Source: Acidobacteriota bacterium
Lineage (GTDB): Bacteria; Acidobacteriota; Terriglobia; Versatilivoradales; Versatilivoraceae
Reading direction: 5' to 3'
Length of the DNA: 64,000 nucleotides
Assembly (NCBI GenBank): GCA_022826755.1
Contig: JAJDUG010000074.1
Coordinates: 1 to 64,000, forward strand
Below the pieces are notes generated by a model. The model ran no database searches. It was not told the origin of the DNA and saw only the letters and a program-made list of their open reading frames with translations. The position numbers and the translations under genes are program-made. This document shows positions 1-8,300 of the stretch, piece by piece (position 1 is the stretch's first letter; each line of letters opens with the position of its first letter).

Positions 1-20
1 CCCCCCTTGAGGGGGAGTCG
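1..20. repeat. Family B palindromic repeat, partial at window edge
   Basis: The first 20 bases form the palindrome CCCCCCTTGAGGGGGAG plus a trailing TCG. The same short hairpin recurs at 442-470, 46096-46130 and 52698-52729, always between genes. It looks like a REP-type element. No protein is encoded. Confidence 0.6.
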
Positions 21-27
21 GAGAGTG

Positions 28-320
28 CAAACGGCGCCTTGCCCCATACCTGGGCGTGGTGTAAATCATGTTCCCGGTTAGTTGTGTGGATGATGCCCCC
101 CCGGGAACGCGGGCGTCCCCCCCGCACAATAGCCCGGGTCAGCCATGGCCGACGTCGCCACTGGGATGGAACGGCAACGGGGCCTTGCCCTTCATTCTGA
201 CTGGCCAATGCGGTTCACACCGGCAGGGTGGCTGCCTGCCGGCAACGTTGCGCTGACGCTCCATCTCCTCCAGCGAGGAATAAGGATGCGGGCGGGACGC
301 CCGCGTTCCCGGGTGGGGCG
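28..320. repeat. Family A inverted-repeat element (diverged copy)
   Basis: This intergenic stretch is a diverged copy of the 305-bp unit tandemly repeated at 12546-13190. GC-rich inverted ends lie near 99-130 (CCCGGGAACGCGGGCG) and 285-320 (CGCCCGCGTTCCCGGG) and enclose about 190 bp. The 60-70 bp leader contains the shared CATGTTCCCGGTTAGTTGTG segment. All six frames are open because of base composition, so translations of it are spurious. Together with 321-530 this explains the gene-free start of the window. Confidence 0.7.
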
Positions 321-441
321 AAGCCCGCAGTCGATCCGGAGGGGGGCCAACTCGCCGCCCTGCAAGTGAGATTCAGCGGTGGGCAGGTGGCGCCGGCGCG
401 GTTCCCCCCACCGCATCAGCCTTCGCCATTCGGCTCGGCTT

Positions 442-470
442 CTGCGACTTCCCCTCAAGGGGGGAGTGAT
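442..470. repeat. Family B palindromic repeat
   Basis: An inverted copy of the CTCCCCCCTTGAGGGGGAG hairpin just upstream of the lipoprotein gene at 531. A CCGCATCAGCCTT flank is shared with the copy at 52698. It could act as a terminator-like or REP hairpin, but no U-tract follows. Confidence 0.55.
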
Positions 471-530
471 AGCCGAGTTTTTTGATCGAGGTTTGGCCGG
501 CCAATCGGCCCAACCCTTGGAGCCTTTCCC

Positions 531-2300
531 ATGAACAGACAGACCGAAGTGAGACCCGGAGGTGCCCTGGCCGCGGTCGTTTTGGCGGCCTTTTTCCTGG
601 TGGCGGCAGGGTGTCAAGGCGAAAAGGCCACCGTTGCCGACGGCGAACGATTTGTCCTCTCCCCTCAGCACCTGGACCAGATCGCGCGGCAACGCCGGGT
701 GGTGGTCAACTTCGATGCCATCCACGGGGACCTCAACTTCACTGACATTCCTCCAAGCGACCTGGTGAAGCTCAGCTTGACCTTTGCCGACGATCCGGAG
801 AGCCAGATCGACAGCATCTGGTGGAACTGGGGCGAAGGCCACCAGTCGCCCTATCCCAGCAAGGTGATGCCTCTCTACGACCACGACGGCTACCGCAAGT
901 GGGCGGAGGAGGGCGTCGACATCATGCGAATCTTCCTGGAGGCGACCAGGGAGCGGGGCCTGGAGGCCTTTTACTCCTACCGGGTCAACGGCTCGGACAA
1001 CGACCTGGTGGTCACCCGCGAGATTCCGATGAAAAAACGTCACCCGGAGTGGCTGCTGGCCGGGCCCTGGGCGCCGGACCGCAAGATTTTCTGGGACTTT
1101 CGCAACCGGGAGATCCGCGACTACAAGTTGAGCATTCTTCGCGAGGTGGTCGAAAACTACGATTTCGACGGGATCGAGATCGATTTTGCCCGGGGTCCGA
1201 TTACGCTTCCCTTGGGCCAGCAGTGGAAGTACCGCCGCCACCTGACCGACTTCATGAGCAAGGTCCGGCGCCTGACCCTGGAGGCGGCCGAGCAGCGGGG
1301 CCGCCCCATCCTGCTGGCTGCCCGGCTGCCGGCCAGCATCGAAGGCTGCCGCATCGACGGCATCGACATCGAAGCCTGGACCAGCCGGCAGTTGCTCGAC
1401 ATCATCGTGCTGGGCTGCCGCTCCTTCGAGGGGGACGTGGCGGGCTATCGCCGACTTACGGCCGGAACCCCCATCAAGCTGCTGGGGGGCTCGGACGAGC
1501 ACCATACCTCCGACGGCTACGACTGGCCTCCCATCGAGGTGCTGCGCGGGGTGTTCGCCAACTGGTGGCAGCAGGGGGTGGACGGGATCTACTGCTTCAA
1601 CTGGACCTATGCCATGAAGGAGGACGCGGACCGCATCGGCGCGCTGCTGCACGATTTCAGGATGGCCCCGGTGCACCGGCGCCTCTACCGGGAGATTGGC
1701 GATCCGGAGGGGCTCCGCCGCAAGGACAAGACCTTCGTGGTGCAGCGCCGCGGCGGGGGAGGGAGCGGCGCGCCCGGGACGGTCGGATGGGAGACTCCCC
1801 GCTTCTTTCTCAATACCAACATGTTGGCCCAACTGCCGGCCGCGCTGGACAACCAGGGGAAGGCAGACACCCTCTTGAAGCTCTGGGTGGCCGATCCCTT
1901 GGGACAGGAATCTCGAGACATCCGGGACATCAGTCTGCGCCTCATTCTCCACGACGCCGCGGCCGGGCCCCACATCGAGAAGATGAACACCTCGGTAAAG
2001 CCCGACCCGCCGGGGCCGAACCGGATGCCCAGAGCCTTGATCGCCCTGTTCAAGCGTATCAACCACCTCTACAACAGCTCGCCGCCGGATGACATCGGGA
2101 AACGGATCGAGGTGAGGATCAACAACCTGCTGCTGGGGGAACCGGTGGTGGACGACGGGTGGCTGGTTTTCCCGGGATTGGATCCGCAGGCGTTCGCCCA
2201 GGGAACCAACCTGGTGGGAGTGCGGGTGACCGGACGGTCGCCGCAAGCCGCGGCGCCCCTGTTCGTCGAGAAGCTGGAGCTGCAGGTGGACTATCGCTAG
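531..2300 (+). CDS. Lipoprotein with glycosidase-like TIM-barrel domain
   Basis: A 589-residue predicted outer- or inner-membrane lipoprotein. The N-terminus has a hydrophobic stretch ending in a lipobox-like VAAGC (Cys about residue 28). The body resembles glycoside-hydrolase-like (GHL/GH10-like) barrels. The motif YDFDGIEIDFAR near residue 215 has the acidic pair at a beta-strand end that such families use for catalysis. The substrate is unknown, and a role in binding or cleaving polysaccharide is inferred only from fold family. The ATG has a GGAG ribosome site 8 bases upstream. A paralogue lies at 17991-19553 with the corresponding motif YDLDGLELDFLR and similar ends of the barrel (QGVDGIY.FNW), so the two descend from one gene. 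Confidence 0.7.
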   Translation: MNRQTEVRPGGALAAVVLAAFFLVAAGCQGEKATVADGERFVLSPQHLDQIARQRRVVVNFDAIHGDLNFTDIPPSDLVKLSLTFADDPESQIDSIWWNWGEGHQSPYPSKVMPLYDHDGYRKWAEEGVDIMRIFLEATRERGLEAFYSYRVNGSDNDLVVTREIPMKKRHPEWLLAGPWAPDRKIFWDFRNREIRDYKLSILREVVENYDFDGIEIDFARGPITLPLGQQWKYRRHLTDFMSKVRRLTLEAAEQRGRPILLAARLPASIEGCRIDGIDIEAWTSRQLLDIIVLGCRSFEGDVAGYRRLTAGTPIKLLGGSDEHHTSDGYDWPPIEVLRGVFANWWQQGVDGIYCFNWTYAMKEDADRIGALLHDFRMAPVHRRLYREIGDPEGLRRKDKTFVVQRRGGGGSGAPGTVGWETPRFFLNTNMLAQLPAALDNQGKADTLLKLWVADPLGQESRDIRDISLRLILHDAAAGPHIEKMNTSVKPDPPGPNRMPRALIALFKRINHLYNSSPPDDIGKRIEVRINNLLLGEPVVDDGWLVFPGLDPQAFAQGTNLVGVRVTGRSPQAAAPLFVEKLELQVDYR

Positions 2301-2330
2301 CCGGAGGTACATACCGCAAACATGGTTTAC

Positions 2331-2414
2331 ACATTGAGCTGGAAATTGCCCGTGCAGCGGGCGTAGCGAGGAGATCCCAAATGCACTGGATTCGGCCCAT
2401 GATTGCAATGGTGG
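2331..2414 (+). repeat. Duplicated leader/start segment, copy 1
   Basis: About 85 bp covering the leader, ribosome site (GCGAGGAGATC) and first codons of the TolC-like gene. It closely resembles 8208-8300, which covers the same positions of the lipoprotein gene there. Shared blocks include TTGCCCGTG, AGCGGGCG, AGCGAGGAGATC, TTGATTCGGC-like and GCAATGGTGG. The two proteins are otherwise unrelated. Confidence 0.6.
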
Positions 2415-3745
2415 CGATGAACCCGAAAATGCTGGTGGCAGGCACGCTGCTCGTCTCGGCAGGTCTGACACTCAGCCTGCGGGCTCAGCAACTCCCGAAA
2501 ACTCTAGGCCTCGACCAAGCCATCCAGATCGCATTCTCGCGCCACGGCGACCTGGCCGCCGCCCGGGCGGCGATCGAAGCGCGCGCCGGCTCGACACGCC
2601 AGGCCGGGGAGTATCCAAACCCGGTGTTTTCTTTTCAAACGGAGAACTGGCGTTTCTACGGCAACCCGAGCTTTTCGGCTTCCCGCAACCTGGATGTATT
2701 TGCCTGGGTGGGTATCCCGATCGAAACCGCGGGCAAGCGGAGGCGGCGGGTCGAGCTTGCCGAGGTCGATGAACGCATCGCAGAGCACAGGCGCCAACTG
2801 GTAGCCTGGAGAGTTCGCCAGGGCGTCAAAAGGGCTTATTGGAAAGTCCTGGCCGCCGCGAGCGACGTGGGGATGCTGGCGCGCAGCCGCGACACCCTGC
2901 AACGCCTGGAGAACTATCATGAGGTGCAAGTGCGGCAGGGCGGCATGGCCGAGGTGAACCTGATCAAGGTTCGAGTCGAAACCGGGCGGGCGGCACTGGC
3001 GCTCTCCGGCGCCGAGATGGAAGTGAGCCGCAGCAAGATTGCCCTGCTGGAGGCCATGGGGGTCCCGGAGGTGAACACCGGTTTCGAGGTCAGGCAACCG
3101 GAGCCGCGTCCGGTCAACCTGAGCCGGGGCAGCGGCCAGGCCACTCGGCAGACCCTGGAGGCCGCCTCGGTCCATCGACCGGAGATCCTGATCGCCCGGG
3201 CCCAGGTGGAGCGTGCTCGCGCGGAGCTGGCCTTGCGACGGTCGCTGGCCCGGCCCGACCTGAGGCCCTTTCTTGGCTACAAGCGTACCAACCGGTTCAA
3301 TACTCTCATGGGCGGGTTTTCGATCTCGTTGCCGGTTCGCGACAGGAACAGGGGCAGGATCGAGGAGGCCTTGGCCGAGGTCCGCCGCCGGGAAGCAGCC
3401 CTGCGGGCATTGGAAGCGCGCATCGGCGCGGAGGTGGCGGCGGCGGTGGAGACGGTTCGGCGAAGCCGGGAAATGTTGCGCTCGATGGAGACCGGCATGC
3501 TCGATCGCGCGCGGGAGACCTCCCGGATCGCACAGGCTGCTTACCAGGAAGGCGGGGTCGATCTGCTGGAGGTACTTGACGCCCAGCGCGCCCAGAACGA
3601 GATCGGCCTGTTCCACTCGCGGTCGGCGTTCGACTACCAACTGAGTAGGGTGGACCTGGAGACCGCCTCGGGAACATCCGATCTGCCGCTGTCCTCTGAA
3701 GAGAACCGGGCAGCCGTGGCCCGGTTTGACGCGGCGGTCGAGTAA
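2381..3745 (+). CDS. czcC: CzcC/CusC-like outer-membrane efflux protein (TolC family)
   Basis: A 454-residue outer-membrane channel of a metal RND efflux complex. A signal-like hydrophobic stretch (LVAGTLLVSAGLTLSLRAQ) precedes two repeated long-helix outer-membrane-efflux domains typical of the family (usually 420-480 residues). The periplasmic helices are rich in Arg, Glu and Ala. I place the start at 2381 because GAGGAG sits 6-10 bases upstream; the frame is open further upstream but would overlap the preceding gene. Another ATG at 2420 (MNPKM) would give a shorter signal peptide. It is followed closely by the adaptor (26 bp) and pump genes, so the three form one operon. Substrate is inferred from the neighbouring pump: divalent or monovalent heavy metal ions. 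Confidence 0.88.
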   Translation: MHWIRPMIAMVAMNPKMLVAGTLLVSAGLTLSLRAQQLPKTLGLDQAIQIAFSRHGDLAAARAAIEARAGSTRQAGEYPNPVFSFQTENWRFYGNPSFSASRNLDVFAWVGIPIETAGKRRRRVELAEVDERIAEHRRQLVAWRVRQGVKRAYWKVLAAASDVGMLARSRDTLQRLENYHEVQVRQGGMAEVNLIKVRVETGRAALALSGAEMEVSRSKIALLEAMGVPEVNTGFEVRQPEPRPVNLSRGSGQATRQTLEAASVHRPEILIARAQVERARAELALRRSLARPDLRPFLGYKRTNRFNTLMGGFSISLPVRDRNRGRIEEALAEVRRREAALRALEARIGAEVAAAVETVRRSREMLRSMETGMLDRARETSRIAQAAYQEGGVDLLEVLDAQRAQNEIGLFHSRSAFDYQLSRVDLETASGTSDLPLSSEENRAAVARFDAAVE

Positions 3746-3771
3746 CGATATTTCGGTAGAGGCTTGCAGCC

Positions 3772-5025
3772 ATGCGAACTCTGGAACCTGCAATCCGGCG
3801 AGTGCCCCTGGCGGCAGCGTCGACGATTCTGATGATCACGTTGGGTGGATGCTCCCAGCCGTCGGCCGTAACCGAGCAGGTCGAGGCCCAGGCCGCTTCC
3901 GACCCGGACCTGATACGTCTCGATGAAAGGGCGGTGCGAATCGCCGGGATCACGCTCGGTGAGGGGGAAGTCAGAAAACTCCAGGAGGATCTGCAGGTGT
4001 CGGGGCGGGTCACGGTCAACCAGAACGCCACCGCCCGGGTGGGCTCGTTCACCGAGGGCGTGGTGGTCGGCCGTTGCGAGTCGGTGGGCAGCGACGTCAA
4101 AAAGGGACAGGTGCTGGCGCGCCTCCACAGCCACGAGATTCATGAGGCCGAGGCTTCCTACCGGCAAGCCAGGGCCGAGCTGGAACGACGGCGGACCCAA
4201 CTGCAGTTCGCCGAGAAGTTTTACCAGCGGGCTTCCCGCCTCCATGAGTTGAAGGCCGGCTCGCTGCAGAAGCTGCAGGAAGCCGAAGCCGGGTATCGCA
4301 GTGCCGAGACGATTCTCAAGATCGCCAGGGCCGGAGTGGAGCGGGCCGAAAACCACCTGCGCTACCTCGGACTTGCCCCCGAGCAACTGCCGGGAGCGGC
4401 CGACGAGCACGCCCGCCAGGGCCGGGACGCGCATGAAGAGGCGCACTTGATCGAGGTGCGCTCGCCGGTTTCAGGCACCGTAGTCCAGCGAATGGTCAGT
4501 CCGGGCGCCGTGGTGACGCCGTCGGATTCCCTCTACGTCATCAGTGACTTGCGGAGCCTGTGGGTCATCGCTCAGGTCCCCGAGCAGCATCTCTCGTCGC
4601 TGCGGAAAGGGCTGGCCGCGGACGTGTCGGTGCGGGCCTACCCCGGCAGGACGTTTCCCGCTCGAATCACCTACATCGGCGACGCACTCGAGCCGGAGAC
4701 CCGAACCGTCGAGGTGCGCTGCGAGTTGCGCAACCCCGGCCGGCAGCTCAAGACGGAGATGCTGGCGACGCTCACCATGCGAACCGGCGGCAGCAGGGAA
4801 GTGGTGGGGGCGCCGCATGACGCGCTGCAAAGTGTAGATGGAAAAGAGGTGCTGTTCGTGCCGGATGGGGAACATTCCTTTCGAGCCCGCCGGGTCCGGG
4901 CCGGCCGGCACTTCGACTCCCTGGTCGAGATCGTGAGCGGGCTGCAGGCGGGCGAGAAAGTGGTGGTCACCGGCGCCTTCCACCTCAAGTCCGAGCTGCT
5001 GAAAGCCAGAATGATCGAAGAGTAG
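3772..5025 (+). CDS. czcB: Periplasmic adaptor of metal RND efflux (CzcB/CusB, HlyD family)
   Basis: A 417-residue membrane-fusion protein linking inner-membrane pump to outer-membrane channel. A signal sequence ends in the lipobox-like LGGC (Cys about residue 26), suggesting lipid anchoring. A beta-barrel/lipoyl half begins at the VSGRVTVNQN region, then a helical hairpin rich in Arg/Glu (residues about 120-190), the second lipoyl half (VRSPVSGTVVQRMVSPG) and a C-terminal membrane-proximal domain. No extended His-rich metal-binding N-terminus is seen. It lies between the channel gene and the pump gene, same strand. Confidence 0.88.
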   Translation: MRTLEPAIRRVPLAAASTILMITLGGCSQPSAVTEQVEAQAASDPDLIRLDERAVRIAGITLGEGEVRKLQEDLQVSGRVTVNQNATARVGSFTEGVVVGRCESVGSDVKKGQVLARLHSHEIHEAEASYRQARAELERRRTQLQFAEKFYQRASRLHELKAGSLQKLQEAEAGYRSAETILKIARAGVERAENHLRYLGLAPEQLPGAADEHARQGRDAHEEAHLIEVRSPVSGTVVQRMVSPGAVVTPSDSLYVISDLRSLWVIAQVPEQHLSSLRKGLAADVSVRAYPGRTFPARITYIGDALEPETRTVEVRCELRNPGRQLKTEMLATLTMRTGGSREVVGAPHDALQSVDGKEVLFVPDGEHSFRARRVRAGRHFDSLVEIVSGLQAGEKVVVTGAFHLKSELLKARMIEE

Positions 5026-5068
5026 CCCCCGACCCGGGCGGGCCGCCGAGCCCGCCGTTATCAGCCAC

Positions 5069-8000
5069 ATGCTCAGGCGCATCATCGACTACCACCTCGA
5101 TCACCCCTGGGTCGTCCCGCTCGGCCTGGCGGTGCTCGTCGCAGCCGGCCTCAGCGCGCTTTACCGGATCCCCATCGATGCGTTTCCGGACCTGACCAAC
5201 AACCAGGTCACGGTCATCACCGAAGCGCCGGGCATGGCGCCGGTGGAGGTCGAGCAACGGGTGACCTTCCCGATCGAGTCGTCCATGATGGGCCTTCCCG
5301 ACACCGAGGAAGTACGCTCGATTTCCAAATTGGGTCTTTCGATGGTCACCATTGTTTTCGCCGACGGCGTGGACAACTACTTCGCGCGTCAGCTTGTCAA
5401 CGAACGGCTGGACGAAGCCCGCGGCCGGATTCCGGCCGGCTTGGAGCCGGCCTTGGGGCCCGTGTCCACGGCCTTCGGCGAGGTGTATCAGTACACCCTC
5501 GAGGGAGACGGCTACAGCACCATGGAGCTGAAGGCGCTCCACGACTGGGAGATCAAATACCAACTGCAGGCCGTGACGGGGGTGGCCGATGTCAACACCT
5601 GGGGGGGCCACACCCGGCGGTATGAGATCGAGGTGGATCCCTACCGTCTGCACGCTCACGGGCTGACGCTGCGCGACGTGTTCGAGCGCGTTCGGGAGAA
5701 CAACGAAAACTTCGGGGGCGGATTCATCGAGCACGCCTCCGAGCAGTACACCGTGCGCGGCTTGGGCCGCATAGGGAGCGAGCGGGACTTGAGGGCGATC
5801 GTCCTGGCGGCCCACCAGGGAACCGCGGTCACCCTGAGCGACGTGGCCGAGATCAAGATTGGGCAGGTGCCGCGGCAGGGGGCGGTCACGCGAGACGGCA
5901 AGGGAGAGACGGTCTCAGGCATGGTGATCATGCTCAAGGGCCAGAACAGCAAGACGGTCATCGAGCGAGTCAAGCGGGCCCTCGACGGGATTCACCGTTC
6001 CCTTCCCGAGGGCGTGAGAATCGTTCCCTTCTACGACCAGTCGGTGGTGATCGACGGGACCATCCGCACGGTGCGCTACAACCTGCTCCAGGGCGGAGCA
6101 CTGGTGGTGGCGATTCTGTTCCTGTTTCTGGGCAACCTTCGCGCGGCGCTGATCGTTGCGGCAGTGATTCCGCTGTCGATGCTGGCCGCGTTCCTGGGAA
6201 TGCGTTGGTTCGGCATCACCGCCAATCTGATGAGCCTGGGAGCGATCGACTTCGGGGTGATCGTCAACGGCTCGGTGATCATGGTCGAGAACACCATGCG
6301 GCGCCTGCATGAACGTCCAAACCTCGATGTGCCCATGACCGCAAACGAGAGCCTGGCCCTGGTGCGCTCGGCGGCCCACCAGGTTTCCCGGCCCATCCTG
6401 ATGGGCATCGGCATCATCATCGCCGTTTACGTTCCCATCCTGAGCTTGCAGGGGCTCGAAGGCCGCATGTATCGTCCCATGGCCGTTACCGTGTGCGCGG
6501 CGCTGGTGGGCTCGCTGGTGCTGACCCTGGCGGCGGTGCCGGCTGCTTCCCGTCTGTTGCTGGGACGCACCACCAGGAAAACCAGGCAGCCTTACATGGA
6601 CCGCGCTCAGCGGATCTATGGGCGCATCGTGAACCGCGTGCTGGATCAGCGGGTGCTGGTGGTCGCCGCGGGCTCGCTGCTCATCGCCGCCGCCCTGGGC
6701 TCGCTGCGCTTCATCGGCACCGAATTCATGCCGCGCCTCGACGAAGGGTCGGTGCTGGTTCAGGTGCTTCGGCTTCCCAGCGTCTCGCTGTCAGAGTCGG
6801 TGGACATCGGGCTCGAAATCGAAAGGACGTTGCTGGAGTTCCCCGAGGTGACGGGAGTGGTCGGCAAGTTGGGCCGTCCCGACCTCGCCACCGAGGCCAT
6901 GGGAATCTACGAAAGCGACGTGTACGTGAACCTCAAGCCACATGAGCAATGGAGCACGGCCGATTCCAAGCAAGGATTGACTCGGGCCATGGCGGCGGAG
7001 CTGTCGGAGATTCCCGGAGTCGTCTTCAACTTTACCCAGCCGATGGCCATGCGCCTGGACGAGACCATTTCCGGTGTGCGTGCGGATATCGCGGTCAAGA
7101 TCTTCGGCCCCGACGAGCAGGTGCTTGACCGTTCGGCCGACCGGGTGCTGCGGGCGATGGGGCAGGTGAGCGGCGCCGCCGACGTGCAGAAGCAGGTTTT
7201 TTCCGGCGCGGCCGAATGGCAGGTTGTGGTGGACCGAGAGGAACTGGCCCGTTATGGCCTCAACGTGTCCGACGTGCGTGACCTGGTGCAGGCGGCCGTG
7301 GGCGGCAAGCCGGTGACGGAAGTCATCGATGGCCGGCGGCGGTTTCAGGTCGCCGTACGATTGCCCGAGTCTTATCGCAGGGACCGTGACGAGATCGCCG
7401 GCATTCTACTGGCGGCGCCGGCGGGCGAGCAGGTTTCGCTGGGCCGTGTGGCCGAGATTCGCCGCTCCAGCGGGCCGGAGGTCGTCCATCGCGAAAACAG
7501 CCAGCGCCGAATCGTGGTGCAGTGCAATGTCCGTGGGCGCGACGTGGGCAGTTTCGTCGCCGAAGCCCAAAGTCGCATTCAAGCGGCGGTGGATCTGCCG
7601 GCAGGCTATTACATGACCTGGGGCGGCCAGTTCGAGAATCAACAGCGTGCCATGCAGCGGTTGATGTTTATCCTGCCGGCGGTCCTGCTGGTGATCTTTG
7701 CGCTGTTGTACCTCACCTTCCGATCGGCCAGGCAATCGTTGCTGGTGCTCCTCATCGTTCCATTCGCCTCCGTTGGCGGGATCGCGGCCCTGTGGCTGCG
7801 TGGAATGAACCTGAATGTTTCGGCCTCGATCGGCTTTATAGCGGTGTTCGGGGTAGCCGTGCTGGACGGACTGGTGATGGTCTCGACCAACAACTCCCTG
7901 CTGGAAAGGGGCCGTTCCGTTCGGGAGGCAGTGGTTGAAGGAGCGGTGACCCGGTTGCGTCCGGTTCTTATGACATCGGTGCTGGCCAGTGTCGGGTTCC

Positions 8001-8161
8001 TGCCGATGGCGGTGGCGACCTCGATCGGCGCCGAGGTGCAGCGTCCGCTGGCTACCGTGGTGATCGGCGGGCTGATCAGCTCGACGATCCTGACCCTGTT
8101 GTTGCTGCCGGCCCTGTACAGTTGGTTTCTGCCTGGGAACAGGGTTCCCGGCCGGGAATAG
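5069..8161 (+). CDS. czcA: Heavy-metal efflux RND pump (CzcA/CusA family)
   Basis: A 1030-residue inner-membrane proton/metal antiporter. The N-terminal helix is followed by a porter domain opening with IPIDAFPDLTNNQV, typical of the HME-RND family, and the usual 12 membrane segments are present in two halves (about residues 335-530 and 860-1020). The transmembrane proton-relay motif reads DFGVIVNGSVIMVEN; the first Asp (about residue 394) is kept but the second position, Asp in CzcA itself, is Asn (about 400). Length fits the family (1020-1060). It is the last gene of the channel-adaptor-pump operon. The exact metal cannot be told from sequence. Confidence 0.92.
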   Translation: MLRRIIDYHLDHPWVVPLGLAVLVAAGLSALYRIPIDAFPDLTNNQVTVITEAPGMAPVEVEQRVTFPIESSMMGLPDTEEVRSISKLGLSMVTIVFADGVDNYFARQLVNERLDEARGRIPAGLEPALGPVSTAFGEVYQYTLEGDGYSTMELKALHDWEIKYQLQAVTGVADVNTWGGHTRRYEIEVDPYRLHAHGLTLRDVFERVRENNENFGGGFIEHASEQYTVRGLGRIGSERDLRAIVLAAHQGTAVTLSDVAEIKIGQVPRQGAVTRDGKGETVSGMVIMLKGQNSKTVIERVKRALDGIHRSLPEGVRIVPFYDQSVVIDGTIRTVRYNLLQGGALVVAILFLFLGNLRAALIVAAVIPLSMLAAFLGMRWFGITANLMSLGAIDFGVIVNGSVIMVENTMRRLHERPNLDVPMTANESLALVRSAAHQVSRPILMGIGIIIAVYVPILSLQGLEGRMYRPMAVTVCAALVGSLVLTLAAVPAASRLLLGRTTRKTRQPYMDRAQRIYGRIVNRVLDQRVLVVAAGSLLIAAALGSLRFIGTEFMPRLDEGSVLVQVLRLPSVSLSESVDIGLEIERTLLEFPEVTGVVGKLGRPDLATEAMGIYESDVYVNLKPHEQWSTADSKQGLTRAMAAELSEIPGVVFNFTQPMAMRLDETISGVRADIAVKIFGPDEQVLDRSADRVLRAMGQVSGAADVQKQVFSGAAEWQVVVDREELARYGLNVSDVRDLVQAAVGGKPVTEVIDGRRRFQVAVRLPESYRRDRDEIAGILLAAPAGEQVSLGRVAEIRRSSGPEVVHRENSQRRIVVQCNVRGRDVGSFVAEAQSRIQAAVDLPAGYYMTWGGQFENQQRAMQRLMFILPAVLLVIFALLYLTFRSARQSLLVLLIVPFASVGGIAALWLRGMNLNVSASIGFIAVFGVAVLDGLVMVSTNNSLLERGRSVREAVVEGAVTRLRPVLMTSVLASVGFLPMAVATSIGAEVQRPLATVVIGGLISSTILTLLLLPALYSWFLPGNRVPGRE

Positions 8162-8207
8162 ATGCAAGCAGGGATGAGTCGTGTCGGCCTTGCCTTGGAG
8201 CGGCGAG

Positions 8208-8300
8208 ACATTGGAACTGCGAATTTGGATGTTGCCCGTGGAGCGGGCGGAGCGAGGAGATCGGGAATGCGCTTGATTCGGCAATTGATCGCAATGGTGG
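8208..8300 (+). repeat. Duplicated leader/start segment, copy 2
   Basis: The leader and first codons of the following lipoprotein gene repeat the segment found at 2331-2414. The conserved part contains a short palindrome (GCCCGTGGAGCGGGC) just before the ribosome-binding site. Confidence 0.6.

Noticed and set aside
192-2471. 759-codon minus-strand open frame opposite the first lipoprotein gene
   Set aside because: Antisense shadow; it begins within the leader of the TolC-like gene and runs into repeat DNA at its end.
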